64,000 nt of DNA from Maratus speciosus. Taxonomy: Eukaryota; Arthropoda; Arachnida; Araneae; Salticidae. Positions within the stretch are counted from its first letter, which is position 1. Each line of letters begins with the position of its first letter. The notes beneath the pieces were generated by a model that saw only the letters and a program-made list of their open reading frames with translations, made no database searches and was not told the DNA's origin. The position numbers were made by a program, and so were the translations under genes. This document shows, piece by piece, positions 1-12,055 of the stretch. The stretch spans positions 345,923,087 to 345,987,086 of the forward strand of contig OZ010790.1 in NCBI GenBank assembly GCA_963932465.1. Reading direction: 5' to 3'.

Positions 1-263
1 TTTAAATGACGTAAAAAGGCATTTAAAAAGCAATTTGGGTCCATAAAAGCATTTCTTAAAAAATTATGAAATTTAAGTTTTTATACGGTCCCTCGGTCCT
101 ATAAGTTATATTTAGTAAAATTTTCCTGTTACTGACAAGTAAGGCAAAAAAAGTCCCTTATTCTACGATTAAAACTGACCGAGTAATAACTGTTTAAAGT
201 TGGAACATATTTTTTGCTGCAAATTAGGGATCATTCACAAATATAGTAGAAATATAATTTCGT

Positions 264-297
<34 letters not shown>

Positions 298-432
298 GGT
301 TGAGAGTAAAATTATCATTGCAGTATAAATTTAAAATCTTTAATCATTCTGACATATTATTGCAAAATATACAATTTGTAATAAACACATAAGACAAAAA
401 AGCAGAATTTTTGTTAAATAAAATGATGAAAA

Positions 433-724
433 TTAACGGCTTTAGCTTTTGATAATTGATTCTTATGTATTCTATACAGCTGAATCCGAAATTGACCTTC
501 ATTTTTTACCATCACGTAAAGATTTTTTGCCAATCGTAAATTTTAAAGTTAAAAAAAGAAAAAATAACGAAAATTAGACGCTATATAGATGTCATTGTTG
601 TGTTTTTAACTTTTATAATTGATTTTTATGTATTTTTTACCGCTGATGACCTTCATTTTTAACCATCACATCAGGATTTTTCGCAAATTATAAATTTCAA
701 AATTAAAAAATTCAAAGTTAAAAT
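433..724 (-). repeat. Two ~165-bp satellite-like units, reverse orientation
   Basis: Two head-to-tail units in reverse orientation contain the words ACCATCACxTxAxGATTTTT and TTTATAATTGATTTTTATG. The same unit occurs forward at 886-1180, 11745-12050 and 28785-29036. The units are diverged and non-coding. Confidence 0.6.
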
Positions 725-885
725 TGAAAATCCTGCCCCATCTCATCGGACCCCTTAGCTGTTTAGCAGTAAGTATCCCAGTACAAGCTATAAAATTTAA
801 TAAATTATTAACTTAAATAAAATAAAATAAAATAAAATAAAAAAAGTTTTACATCTGTTTTATAGTATCATAATTTCGCTACATT

Positions 886-1180
886 TTATTTTTGACACTT
901 ACGATTTGCAAAAAAATTCTAACATGATGGTTAAAAATGAAGGTCATTTTCAGATTCAGTGAGTGCATAAAAATCAATCTGATAAAAGTTAAAAAATACA
1001 GTCATCTCCTTTATTTTATAGCATCCGATTTTTGTTATTTTTAAACTTTGACACTTTATGATTTGCGAAAAATCCTGACATGATGATTAAAAATTATGGT
1101 AATTTTCGAATTCAGTGCTAAAAAATACATAAAAGTTAAAAAACACAACCATCGCAGTCTTGTGATATCTAATCTAAAAC
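886..1180 (+). repeat. Two ~165-bp satellite-like units, forward orientation
   Basis: Two forward units, recognised by GATTTGCGAAAAATCCTGAC, GATGGTTAAAAATGAAGGTC and the trailing AAGTTAAAAAACACAACCAT. They face the reverse pair at 433-724 inside the same transposon, so the element's interior is itself an inverted repeat. Confidence 0.6.
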
Positions 1181-1957
1181 TTGTTCTTAAAGTTCTTGGC
1201 GGTAATCTATTCGAAATGTTTAGTGTTATCCTGTAAAATAAGTATAAATGGTAACCACCGAAAATCATTGTATTAGTTTGTCATCGGATTTAAGACAGTA
1301 TGTAAAATTTAATCTCGATTGGATATTTGAAAGTGAGTAAAAGTTCGAGTACAAATTTTGAACTTCAAGACATACATACGATCGTTGAAGTTAAATAAAA
1401 ACTTACAAAAATAGCATAATTTTTGTTAAAAGAAATCATGAAAAGACAGTCTCAAATCCTTACAGAACATATGTTAAAATACAATTATTTTAGTCAATCT
1501 GAAACTTAATAAAAGTTAACTCAATCGTAATACTTGTACGATTTTTTTCAAAGCGCAGATGCACATGAAATAAGTTCTTCGAATACTTTAAGCACTTGGT
1601 ATATGACCCCTTAAAGCATGGCGGAACTCATCTGTGTTCAGCTGCAGAAAAGTGGCATAAGTCATGCATTTTTAAAGTTTTATAACTCGGTCAATTTTAG
1701 TGTTATATGAACAGAACTTTTTTTGCCTTACTTGTCAGTGTAATAAGAAAATTTTACTAAATATAACTTATAGGACCGGGTGACGTATAAAAATTTTAAT
1801 TTCGTAATTTTTAAGAAATGTTTTTTAAAAACCCAAATCGCTTTTAAAATATTTCTTTGCGTCATTTAAAACATTTTTGTAATTGGAATTATATGTCTAC
1901 GACTAACGGTTTAGGAATTAGCCATTGGACACCGTTGAGAGTGGACATCCTGTATAT

Positions 1958-2429
1958 AATTTTCAAACATTATTTACTATATTTCCCATCCGTAAGTTTG
2001 GATGTCCTACAGTAAAACATGCAAAATCATTTTTCCATCAAATGACCAAGGGTGGCTCGGTCTACCAGGTGCTAAACATTTATGAGACGGAAATCGATAA
2101 ATGGCCTTAAGAGTTATTTTCCGAGACATTCATTGATTGCTAATAAACAACAGCGACAAATTCGTCATTTATTTACCTTGGTTGGGAAGAACAAACACAT
2201 TTAACTTTCGTACCGACTGCGACAGAAAGAAATCGTGACTGAGGCATCATTTCATTTGTTTCAAAATGCTCACTTAGTTATTTTTCTAAAATACCAGGAT
2301 TTGTACAATTTGTACTGAATCTTCTGAAAGTGGTTGAATAAGGTAAGTTTTAACGGGATATTTTAAAAGCATATTTTTTTGAAGAATTATTACAAATTTG
2401 TTTCCATGAAGATAATTATTTCATTTGAA
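1958..2429. other. No feature recognised
   Basis: AT-rich sequence between two transposons. I see no splice-bounded exon, inverted repeat or tandem repeat in it. Confidence 0.4.
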
Positions 2430-2437
2430 CGATTTCT

Positions 2438-2641
2438 GGTACTTTTCGGTTAGCCGGGCGCCAGTGTTTTATATACATGCATATATACATATATACACAC
2501 ATATATTTACATATATATATGTACATACACACACATATATAGATACATACATATGTATATATATATATGTAAATATATGTGTATATATATGTATATCTGT
2601 ATGTATGTAAAACACTGGCGCCCGGCTAACCGAAAAGTACC
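2438..2641. mobile_element. Palindromic foldback MITE with 8-bp target-site duplication
   Basis: The whole 204-bp unit is a hairpin. The outer arms start GGTACTTTTCGGTTAGCCGG and end with the exact complement; the interior is alternating (TA)/(TACA) microsatellite that also pairs. It is flanked by CGATTTCT at 2430-2437 and again at 2642-2649, a perfect 8-bp direct repeat. An 8-bp duplication fits hAT- or P-type transposition, but the termini do not let me choose. Apparent open frames here are microsatellite read-through. Confidence 0.8.
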
Positions 2642-2725
2642 CGATTTCTTTACATTTCGCCAATTCTTTTTTCTATTCATTTTTATATATTGTGTAGAAT
2701 ACGTATATTTGTACCTTTTATGGAG

Positions 2726-2886
2726 GCGGGTCGTTCTGAAGTCTTCTTTCCCGGAGACTGGGGTTCTGGGCTTGTTTCCGCAGGTAGTAAAACTTTTCCC
2801 TGCCCTGGGCTTGGGGGTTACACCTAACCATAAGCCAAAAGCGGGTTCCCAGGGTGGGTGCTTACTTACTTACTTACTTACTTACC
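2726..2886. repeat. GC-richer segment ending in (ACTT)n microsatellite
   Basis: A block clearly richer in GC than its surroundings (contains GGTTCTGGGCTTGTTTCCGC) ends abruptly in five to six ACTT repeats. The layout, a unique body followed by a short tandem tail, resembles the 3' end of a non-LTR retrotransposon or SINE. I recognise no family and no target duplication. Confidence 0.35.
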
Positions 2887-2889
2887 TTT

Positions 2890-4490
2890 TATGGAATGTT
2901 TTTACTTTATTTCTGTGGATTCGTAAAGTTTGATCCCACCGGATTGAAAAAGAGAGAAATTACTACAGGATAAAAATGTTATAATTTGAAGTGAATAATT
3001 CAGATTCACTATGAGTAAATATCGAAGTTTATAATGTTATAAAATATTAATAAGAAAGGAAGGCAATCGTAATCGTAAGAGTAAGATGAATAAGACGCTG
3101 AAATTTATGCTGAAATAATCTATCTTGATCAATATTTCAATGAATTTCGCGATCTAAATTATTACACCTGGAATAGCATTTAAACAACAGCTTGAAAGTG
3201 AATTACTTAAATATTGATCAATTTATCGACATGTTATAAGTTGAAGTGAATAATTGATTTTCATTCTGACATTCTGAGTGAATATTGCATTCTATAATAT
3301 GTAAAATATGAAGAAAAAAAGAAGAAAATCAGAATTGTAAGGGCTACCTTAACAAGTAGATAAAAAGTTGCCAAAATATTCTAATAAAATCTTGATCAGT
3401 ATTTAAATAAATATAGTATTTTAAATTGAAAGACATCTTGCATATGGATCTTCACTTAGAAAGCGGATTACTTGCTTTCGAATATTCATCCGCGATTTAT
3501 GCGCGCATTAAATTTGAAACAAGTAATTTATATTCAATATGAGCAATTATTGGAGTTTATAATTTTACAAGATAGGGATAAGAAACAAACCATGATCACC
3601 AAATAGGCACGGTAAGCACGTGCTTACCTTTGAAAAATTTGAAGGGGCCCGACATTGAGAAAACAGGCGCCCCAAATTTTATATTGAATTTATTGAGAGT
3701 AATTGTAATGTTAGATGTATGTTTATTTTAGATATTGAATTTGGCTTGCATGCACAACATAAAATATGTTAATTTAAACTACTTCCAAAATTGAGAAAAG
3801 AACTTCAAATTATGGGTATTTTATATTGTGCATGCTTGCTAAATTCATCGTTTTATCTAATATTATATTTTTATGCTAAATATTATGCAAAATCATTTTT
3901 ACATATTTTTTTCAATTGTACTAAATTTTTGTGTAAGAGGAACATAAAAGAGTTGTTTAATGAAATATGTGTGAATTCAACTGAGCCACTCTTTGGAATA
4001 ATATGCGAGTTTCCGGGTATATCGAATTTACAAAACTTTTCTCGAATGAAAAGGGCCCAAAATTACACTGTGCTTCCCATAGCTTCAGAAGTTAATCGGC
4101 CCCAGTTAAGAAACGAAAACACTCGCAGTTGTAAGATCCAGACGTATAAGGCTATAAAACGTCCTTAACAGTAATCTGTTAAATTCACGATTAAAAGTTC
4201 AGTAATTTATGTAATATAAATTATAATATCTGAAATAGCATTTGAATCCTAAATTTTGAAAGTGAAATATTTAAATATTAATTTTATCTTTAAAAAAAAT
4301 CTAGCTAATTTAATTTATTAGATGTAAAAGGCTATTACTCCAAAAAAAAAAAAAAAAAAAAAAAAAATTATCATATTTAAAATATTCATATTTTTAAATA
4401 TAAATAAAAGGAAGAAGCAAACTAAATTAATTCATTATTAGCCTTCTTTTTAGAATTACATATAGGGTAGCGGAGATAAAGACTTTCTGA
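2890..4490. other. AT-rich region without recognised gene
   Basis: Contains an 18-bp perfect palindrome centred on GCACGTGC at 3611-3628 and a long A run at about 4341-4367. A 125-codon open frame at 3791-4168 has no recognisable domain and AT-driven composition, so I do not call it a gene. Confidence 0.4.
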
Positions 4491-4500
4491 TGCTTGATTA

Positions 4501-5032
4501 TACCGGCTGTACTAAAATGAACTGACGGATTTAAAAATTCAATAATTTTCAAATGGCGAGAGCTATTAAATTTTTTTTGCAGGAGGGTTGTGTAACATCT
4601 CAGGAGTTTCTTTTACTGCGATTCACAATTTTAGTTACAAATATCAGTGATAAATGGCGCTACAAGCAATAGACGAAAAATCGAGGCCGAATTTTTTGCC
4701 TGCATTGATGCGAAGGAAGGAGGTTAAAGTATGGAGTGGATCCCGAAGAATAAGGTTGCATTGGCGACTGCGACCCACTCCATATATTTAACATCTTTCT
4801 TTCGCATCAATGCTGGGAGAACAGATAGGCCAAAAAATTGGGCATCGATTTAGCGCTTACTGCTTTTAGCGCCATCTATCTCTTCTATTTGGAACTGAAA
4901 CCGGGAATTGGAGTTTAAAAAACACTCCTGAAATCTTAGATAACGCTCCTTCCAGAATTGTTTTAATGGCTGTCACCATTTTGCAATTTATTGAATTTTA
5001 AAATCAGTCAGTCCATTTCAGGACACCCGGTA
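4501..5032. mobile_element. Foldback MITE, TA-type
   Basis: The outer ~190 bases on each side are inverted copies of one another: TACCGG.TGT.CT.AAATG.A inward, with a matching inner block around the ATGGCGCTA words. Ends lie in a TA context (TTA|TACCGG and CCGGTA|TTT). The centre carries a second inner inverted pair around CGCATCAATG. No coding capacity. I infer a Tc1/mariner-type non-autonomous element. Confidence 0.65.
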
Positions 5033-5052
5033 TTTGTGTAGTTCTGTAAGTA

Positions 5053-6412
5053 AGGTAAAGTACCCAGTAGTTGACACTGGACCAATAGTTGACACTTTTG
5101 TAGAAACAGTAGTGTAACAAAGAAACGTCACAGGTAGGAACATGAGAGACACAGAATTTTTAAAATATATCACCTTGCGGCAAAGCTGAGAACTAAAACT
5201 ATAAACAATCGAGCCCAATTCCAATATGGCGGAAGATAACAAAGAAGCATGTGTGCAAAGTTGAACTTTTCGAATTTATCTTAAGAAAAGTGATAAGGAT
5301 CGCACGTTACAGTAAGTATTAAAACCCGTAATTTATCTTAATTTCTGGTTATGTTTTAATTGATATTGATTGTTTCGATGTCCAAGAATTGTATTGGAAT
5401 AAAATTGATGCATTTTGTGCAAAATAGCGGGAGTGAGTGTGAGTGTTAACTATTGAATATGAAAAGAAACAGATTTTCAAAAGTTGACACCCAGTGTCAA
5501 CTACTCGCTCATGTTGGGGTTTTGTTAATCTAATTCAGTGCAATGAAAATAAGCTGGAATCTACCAGATAAATTCATGACTGACCTTTGAAAAACTAAAA
5601 ATGCATTTAAACCAATAGATGACACAGGTTGTCAATTATTGAAATTAGGGAGTGTCAACTAGTAAAATTAATTATTTATTTTTTTAGATGCCACCTACGA
5701 AGGGAAATTTTAGGAATTACACGGAAGAGAGCATGAGAGCTGCCGTAGAATACGCTAAAGTCAACAAAGCTGAGTACAAAAGAGCGGCTAAAAAATGTAA
5801 CGTGCCTAGAATAACTCTGAAATACAAAGTTGAGGGAAAAACCCCAATTAAAAGGTAAAATATCGGCCGTTAGTGCTTGATTTTGCACTCGATCTTTCAT
5901 TTTTGTTATTTGAGATTAATTAAGTAAGTGGTTTTATGTTATAATTTCAGATCTATGGGACTTTTTTTTATTTTCATTAAAACTTCTGATTAAACTTCTG
6001 ATCTTTCATTAAAACTTCTGATTTCTTTAAAAAATTTTACTAATTAACGGTACTTATCATTATGTCTTCATATGGGACAATTAATATAGTAATATAATAA
6101 TAAAGAGTATTTATAATTATTAATTTAGGCCCCGCCGCAGTCAGTGTCAATTACTAGTTCACGAAGGTGTCAACTACTAAACTCTCACGTTCACGATGGT
6201 GTCAACTTCTGGACAAAAATCATGTTTTCATATCCCCTAGTAATTTCTACAAAATGTATTCATTTCGGGACATTAAACGTTATGATTTTGTGGAAAAATG
6301 TTCAAACCCCCTAGTAATGATCAAACTGTTTCCCTTAATTGAAAACTGCACGAACCAAAGGCGACGAACGCCGAAAAATTCCTTAAGGTGTCAACTACCG
6401 GGTACTTTACCT
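5053..6412 (+). mobile_element. pogo-like DNA transposon with many GTGTCAACTA motifs
   Basis: Terminal inverted repeats AGGTAAAGTACCC(A/G)GTAG are flanked by TA on both sides (5051-5052, 6413-6414). An internal exon encodes a helix-turn-helix. At least nine copies of GTTGACAC or its complement GTGTCAAC are scattered inside: at about 5068 and 5086 pointing inward, 5482-5503 as a back-to-back pair, and 5651, 6142, 6166, 6198 and 6386 in the other direction. The DDE catalytic part is not visible, so this is a defective copy. TA duplication plus the HTH type point to pogo/Tigger relatives. Confidence 0.65.
5688..5854 (+). pseudogene. Helix-turn-helix (psq/CENP-B N-terminal type) exon of a pogo-like transposase
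   Basis: An ATG immediately follows a polypyrimidine tract and AG, and the frame ends in AAAAG|GTAAAA, a splice donor. The 55-codon peptide begins MPPTKGNFRNYTEE, followed by an alanine-rich helix (MRAAVEYA) and a second helix ending in NVPRITLKYKV. This is the shape of the pipsqueak-type DNA-binding domain at the N-terminus of pogo, Tigger and jerky-like transposases, where it binds the terminal repeats. No downstream DDE exon is recognisable before the right TIR at about 6412, so the copy is incomplete. A domesticated gene is unlikely because the exon sits between TIRs. Confidence 0.6.
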
Positions 6413-6415
6413 TAC

Positions 6416-7390
6416 GTTATTTATATAAATAAATGTATGATTAACTACACGTCTGAAAATGATCAATGAATTATGTTGACAAGTAAGTTGAATCCACGTA
6501 GTAAATCTTTATGCTTTATTTTAATAATGATGAACAAAAGTCTCTGTTAATATGAAAATTTTGAATTTTATTCCTGAATATAAACACCTATATAGTGCTG
6601 CTTAATCATAAATGATTTTTTTTACCGCCTGCTTTTTTAATGTTTAGGGGACTGGCTATTACTCAAATGGTGCCAGTCTCAAGATTGATAACTACAAACA
6701 TCAGAATTGAATATTTGTAGTGAATCAAATTTCCCTTTAACCCATATTAAAAATCTAAACCATCTGACCGTGTTCTCGGACATAGTGGGGACAGCTTAAA
6801 CATTGAAGATTGTGAAGAACTGGTTGTCGATGACTCTCGGAAACTTCGTATCACAAACACTTTCCAACGGTCAAGATTCCCCACAAATACAGAATAAAAT
6901 AGCAAAGGTGTTTTTAGTTGAGTACAGCCATTTAATATAGGTTAAACAAATAGCTTATACAAAGACTCTGGTATGTTATGCCTTGTGTGTAAAGGAAAGC
7001 GACCTCTACCAACCAGGCGCAAATAATTTTTCTATTCACACCAAGGAATCAATAAGTAAAAATATATTGCAGTTTTATTGCTGTGTTTAAAAATTAATAT
7101 GAAAAATTACAATACAATGCTTTTTTTAATAATAACACAAAGTTCTTTTTTTTCTTTTAATGGTAACAATTATTTTTGTGAAAATATCGATTTTAATCCA
7201 GATATTTTAGCTGTAAATTATACATTAAAGAAAAAAAATTAAGTAACAGACAGAAAACTGTTATACGCACTATCTAGTTTACTTTTAAAACCGTACAGTT
7301 TTGAGTAGTGAAATCAATCTTCGGAGAAAAGGATGATTAGAATCCGAAAAACTTTACTTTCGTGAAATTAATCAGTCATTTAATATGGAT
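6416..7390. other. No feature recognised
   Basis: AT-rich stretch between two mobile elements; no exon, hairpin or repeat array that I can support. Confidence 0.4.
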
Positions 7391-8180
7391 GTATTTTTAC
7401 TTTCTTTTATCTTCAACAGAAGAAAGTATTGTAATCGAAATTTTTTTGGACTTTCGATGGATTTACACGTTTTAGAGGTCAAACATCCCAAAAAACATGT
7501 TTATACAAAATGTCTGTCTGTCCGTGTGTCGTCATTGTACCATAAAAAAGTGTATGAAATTATGCCTGGAATTGAACCAATTTTTTTGTGTATGTATTTG
7601 GCTACGGCAAGCCAGGCCTTCCTTTAATTTTGAAATATTCTTCCGGAAGTGTCTGTGTGGGGGGTGGGGGGGTGTAATAGCGATTTTTGTGCCATTTTCA
7701 TTATTTTACAATCGAAAAGTGTATGAAGTTATGCATAGAATTGAACCAATTTTTTGTGTATGTTTTTGGTTATGGCCAGCAGTCCTCCTACGATTTTAAA
7801 TATTCCGCCGGAAAGGGGCACTGTGATAGCGAAGTCTGTGCCACTTTAATCATTGTACCACCAATAAGTGTATGAAGTTATGCATAGAATTGAACCAAAT
7901 TTTCTGTGTATGTATTTGGCTGTGGCCAGTTTCTCTTTGAATTCAAAAATATTTTGCCGGAAGGTGTTGCTGTAATACCGACTTTTGTGCCATTTTCTTT
8001 ATTTTATCGAAAAGTGTATGATATTATGAATAGAATAGAAGCAAATTTTTTGTGTATGTTTTTGGCTATGACCAGCAGATCCTCCTTAAATTTATAAATA
8101 TTCCGCCGGAAAGGGGCACTGTGATAGCGATTTTAGTATAATTTTCACGATATTTCGTAGTTCTGTTGTCCATCGGCAGC
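7391..8180 (-). mobile_element. HINE-like element family A, copy 1, 3' part (reverse)
   Basis: Read on the minus strand: about four tandem units of ~150 bp (recurring GAATTGAACCAA on the plus strand), then a short GACAGACAGACA stretch near 7510-7522, then the terminal hairpin ACTTTCTTC...GAAGAAAGT (7399-7427) and an A-rich end. The 5' part of the same element lies at 14698-14964, on the far side of an insertion with an 8-bp target duplication. Tandem-repeat core plus 3' hairpin matches the known layout of Helentron-associated elements such as DINE-1; the family name here is my inference. Confidence 0.6.
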
Positions 8181-8870
8181 TAGGCGCGGATCCACGGGAC
8201 GGTTGCTCCCCGCCCCCCCCCGCCCCCAACCCCCCACAAAAAAAAAAAAAAAAAAAAAAAAAAACAAATATTTAAATCCAACGCTTATCGCGAATTTCGA
8301 CAAATGGTCGCTGAAAAAAAATCAATTTCGTCAATCGTTCGCAGAATAAATCGCCAATTTCACCAAAGAAACGCGCTAAAAACGCGAATTTTGTCAAAAA
8401 ATCTCGCAAAAACGCCAATTTCGTCAAAGGATCGCGAAAAAACACGAATTTGTCAAAGGACCACAATAAACGCAAATTTCGTCAAATAATCGCAGAAAAA
8501 CATATATTTAGCTAAAGGATTGCAGAAAAAAAGGCAAATTTTGCCAAAGAATTGCGGAAAAACGCTAATTTGCCAAAGAATCGCGTAAAAACGCAAATTT
8601 TGTCAAGGGATCGCGAAAAAACCCAAATTTCGGCAAGAGATCTCGGAAAAAAGCGAATTTCATCAAAGGATCGCGAAAAAAACCCAAATTTCGGCAAGAG
8701 ATCTCGGAAAAAAGCGAATTTCATCAAAGGATCGCGAAAAAAGCACGAATTTTGTCAAAAGGCCGGAAAAAAAATGCTTAATTAGTGCCAGGAGGAGATT
8801 CCCCTAGGCGCGGATCCACGGGGGGTGGCAATCATCCCCCCCAAAAATAAATCCAACTCTTTTAATAGCA
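8181..8870. repeat. Direct duplication of the hAT-type left terminus around a minisatellite
   Basis: CTAGGCGCGGATCCACGGG occurs at 8180 and again near 8804 in the same orientation. Both copies are followed by C-rich runs and ATCCAAC. The second copy lies just after the minisatellite, so the subterminal region was duplicated or a second related element landed there. Confidence 0.5.
8283..8765. repeat. Minisatellite, ~31-bp unit, about 16 copies
   Basis: Units read roughly CGCGAATTTCGTCAAAGGAT followed by CGCGAAAAAA, with individual changes in almost every copy and two longer near-identical blocks around 8622-8716. Repetitive open frames appear on both strands (FFRDSLTKFAF-like periodicity) and are by-products of the repeat. 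Confidence 0.8.
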
Positions 8871-8879
8871 GTTTTCGCG

Positions 8880-11730
8880 GAGCAGACAGACAAGCAAACG
8901 AAAACCAAGTACTTTTCGTGAGTCAATGGAAAGTCTCACTGACGTTTCGGCAATTAATGAACAAAAAAGAATTATAACCAGTCAAAAGGCATATGACGTC
9001 ATAATTTTTGGCACTGTGAGTTGAGGTGCGGGACAATGCCACTTCGTGTACCTTTATTGAATTTTTACAACAGAAAATTGACACCGTTATGCGGATCCCT
9101 TTAAAGTGTGCAAACTTTTTAATTTTTTCAAAATTGCTGCTGTTCTAATTTCTATATAATGATATTTCTGAGGAGTGCTCTAATGTTTGAGAAAAGAATG
9201 GGATTCATAGTAAATTCCAGAAAAAGAAAGGTCCTTTGAAAAATTCAGGCAACTTAGTGCTTTCTGAAGAAAGCCACTACTGTGTAAAAAATATACTGTT
9301 ATTGTCATCCACATTGGTAAATTTTAAAGGGTATTTGATGAATGAACAAAAAAGGATTATGCCCTAATCCTAATCAATTAAAAGCTAAAATGCATATGAT
9401 GTGTTGATTTCTTAAAAGCCAACTCGGTACATTGGTTCTCCATTTACGTATTTACTTAATGAAAGGCCTTCTAAATGTTTGAACTGAAAATACCGCTATA
9501 CTGTCACACACAATTCATTGTTTGGTTTATCTTTTTTTGCTTTCTTTCTGCCTCTTGCAGAGGAGCTGTGGAAACAGACATAAACCACAGTGACAAATGT
9601 CAACTTTGATGGACTAATATTGAGCAGATTATAGAGAGGTATACACACGACTTAGATGACACATTTTAACTTTCATGGATGTTAAGGCCCTTTCAGATTT
9701 CTTTTAACCCCTTTGAATGTTTTGCTTTGATTTTGATTTTTAAAAACTCGCCTTCTAAAGAAAGTAGTATGTTTTCATGCTCTTGGTATTTCCCCTCCCC
9801 CCGAGCTCCAAATACAGGAATATATTTCTTATTTAAATGAGTTTGTAAGCTGTAAAGTTTGAAGAAGCCTGAAACTTTCATTGGACATTTAAAAACATGG
9901 GGCATGTCAGATGTCTTTATTACGAATAGCTTGATCAGGATAGGAAAAAACTCAAAAGGGGGGGGGGACTAAAGTAAAAAAAATAGCAAAAAAGTAAATG
10001 CTAAACTTAGATATCACAAGGAATTTCTAATTCTTTGTGTCTAGATCGAATCCCCTTTATTACCCTATACCTCGACTCTAAAACACTAAGCTATTGTCCC
10101 ATCCTCTAAGTTCATTTATTTATACTTTGAGGCACACAGGTAATAGTCGTTAAATTTTAAGTGTTTTCTCATTTTTAAATGGAAGAAGTACTATCAAGAA
10201 TGCATCCAAACAGAAAAGGCAAAAATATCGATATTCTGGTTTTATTCAAGAAAAGAACATCTGAATACAGAATAATTGCAAGTATAGATTTTTTTTATAT
10301 GTATAGTTCAACTTTCTACTTCAATCCTATTTTACCATATACAATAAAAAAGGTTTTTGCCAGAAATAGCAATTACAGATTAATAAGACAAACAAACAAA
10401 AATATAAAATTCAAGAATTTTCCAAAATTTTATTGGCTTTACTTAATTAAAAACTTATTGCACCAGCCCGCAAAATTTAGGTTGTATAATTATCCATATA
10501 ATTCCCAAATAAATCATCGTTTTAAGTAAGATTTTAGCATATTTCACACTTTAAATTTTCCATATTGAAAAAACCTGTTCTGTGTGAGTAACCAACAGCT
10601 ATGTCGAGTTTCAATCCAATATTAAAATTACGTACTTTTACTTCTATCCCTAACAAGTATAGCGTTTTTGATTAATTTATCTTTTTAAATTTCAAGTTTA
10701 TCATAACTGTTATGCGCAAATATTTACGTTTTATAAATAACTGTCATTTAATATTTTCAACAAGTCTTTATCCTTAACATTTTGATATTAATCATAATTT
10801 TGAACGTTTTTAGAATATTTTCTACTCATTTCAGCCTTTTATATTTCGCTATTTTTAGAAAAAGGTTTTCGGTGGGCATTTATCCCTTTAAAAAACACCA
10901 TGTCAAGTTTTAATTATGTAACACCCTCAGTATTACAAAAAAGGGATATTTTAGAACGTGTTCTGCTTCTGCAGAGACTGTCATCATCATTTTTTAACTT
11001 TTACTTTTAAAAGTGATTCTGCAGCTCCAAAGATTTCTTCCTACAAAAGAAACAAACAAACGTTCCTTTTTTATAACTTTAGTATATTAGAAGGCTTCAT
11101 GCTGGTCGATTTTCCCAAACGAAATATATCGGTGAATCTAACCTTGCAAATACAAGGTTAAATTCACAGTTTACGTATTTTCTACCTCCGTCATTACAAA
11201 TTTTAAAGCAAAATGAGCCTTTGGCTGAGATGTCATTGCGAATTAAAGTAAAATATATGAATACCATTGCACTATTAAATGTTTAATTTGTCCGACAAAA
11301 TTTTCGCTGATAAGAATCATTGAACAATCATTGAGTTGATCATTTACAGTAGGATTAGTAAATAACGGTAGAACGATAAAATGCAATATACTAAAACATC
11401 TTTAAAACATTATCTAATTAACAATGAAAATCTCATCAAAATCGTCTAGTGTTTTTTTAAATGCTAGTACTTCATTAGCATTGGTAGGTGGTCGCAGTGT
11501 TTTGGCTCTTCAGTGTATAGTGTATTTAAAATCGTTACAATTTTATTACATGTGTGGAAGTTTCTTTGAACCGCTCATGCTCTGATTCTCGCTTTTCCTT
11601 TTATATTCTCTATGGGGTTCATCTCGGTATCCTCTTTTATTTTGGCGGTTGATAAGGCTACGAAATTTGTCGCAGATATATTTAAAACATTTACTTTCTT
11701 TTGGTAAGACTTTGACAAATTGCTTTGAGT
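8880..11730. other. Non-coding interior of the hAT-type insertion
   Basis: AT-rich and without a recognisable protein domain. A 116-codon open frame at 10179-10529 is lysine-, asparagine- and tyrosine-rich and matches no domain I know. At about 11480-11520 the words GGTGGTC and TTTTGGCTCTTCAGTGTA form a solitary right terminus of the Tc1-like type also seen near 28690-28715; no left partner was found. Confidence 0.4.
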
Positions 11731-11744
11731 GATGTTTTTACTTT

Positions 11745-12050
11745 TTAACTTTGAAATTTACGATTTGCGAAAATCCTGACGTGATGGTTAAAAATGCAGG
11801 TCATTTTCGGATTCAACGCTAAAAAATACACAAAAATCAATTATCAAAAGTTCAAAAACTCAACCATCACATCTATTTCATACTATCAGATTTTCGCTAT
11901 TTTTTTACTTTTAATCTTTGAAATGTACAATTTGCGAAAAACCCTAGCCTGATGGTTACAAGTAAAGGTGATTTGTAAAGGTTCAGCGCTAAAAAAAAAT
12001 ACATAAAAATGAATTATCAAATGTTAAAAAACACAATCACCGAAGGCTTG
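11745..12050 (+). repeat. Two ~165-bp satellite-like units
   Basis: Two forward units with a period of about 167 bases (TTTGAAATTTACGATTTGCG at ~11750, TTTGAAATGTACAATTTGCG at ~11917), the same unit as at 433, 886 and 28785. The second unit ends in AAAAAACACAATCACCGAAGG, as the copy near 1150 does. Confidence 0.65.
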
Positions 12051-12055
12051 TGTTA

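Larger units (their letters stand above)
1..1957. mobile_element. DNA transposon with very long terminal inverted repeats, cut by left window edge
   Basis: The first ~205 bases are an inverted copy of roughly 1671-1870 (shared words include TATACGGTC..C and GACAAGTAAGGCAAAAAAAG). The right arm continues to CATCCTGTATA near 1957, a mariner-like terminus. A related arm occurs at 39037-39409, with the same order of motifs from TACAGG inward. The interior has no transposase; it holds two pairs of ~165-bp satellite units in opposite orientation. I infer a non-autonomous Tc1/mariner-type element whose left tip lies outside the window. Superfamily assignment rests only on the TACAGG-like end and TA context. 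Confidence 0.6.

Noticed and set aside
2553..2933. 126-codon open frame
   Set aside because: Starts in a (TA)/(TACA) microsatellite and ends in an (ACTT)n tail; repeat read-through.
10179..10529. 116-codon open frame as a candidate small gene
   Set aside because: AT-driven lysine/asparagine/tyrosine-rich composition, no domain, no splice or promoter signal, and located inside a transposon-type insertion.
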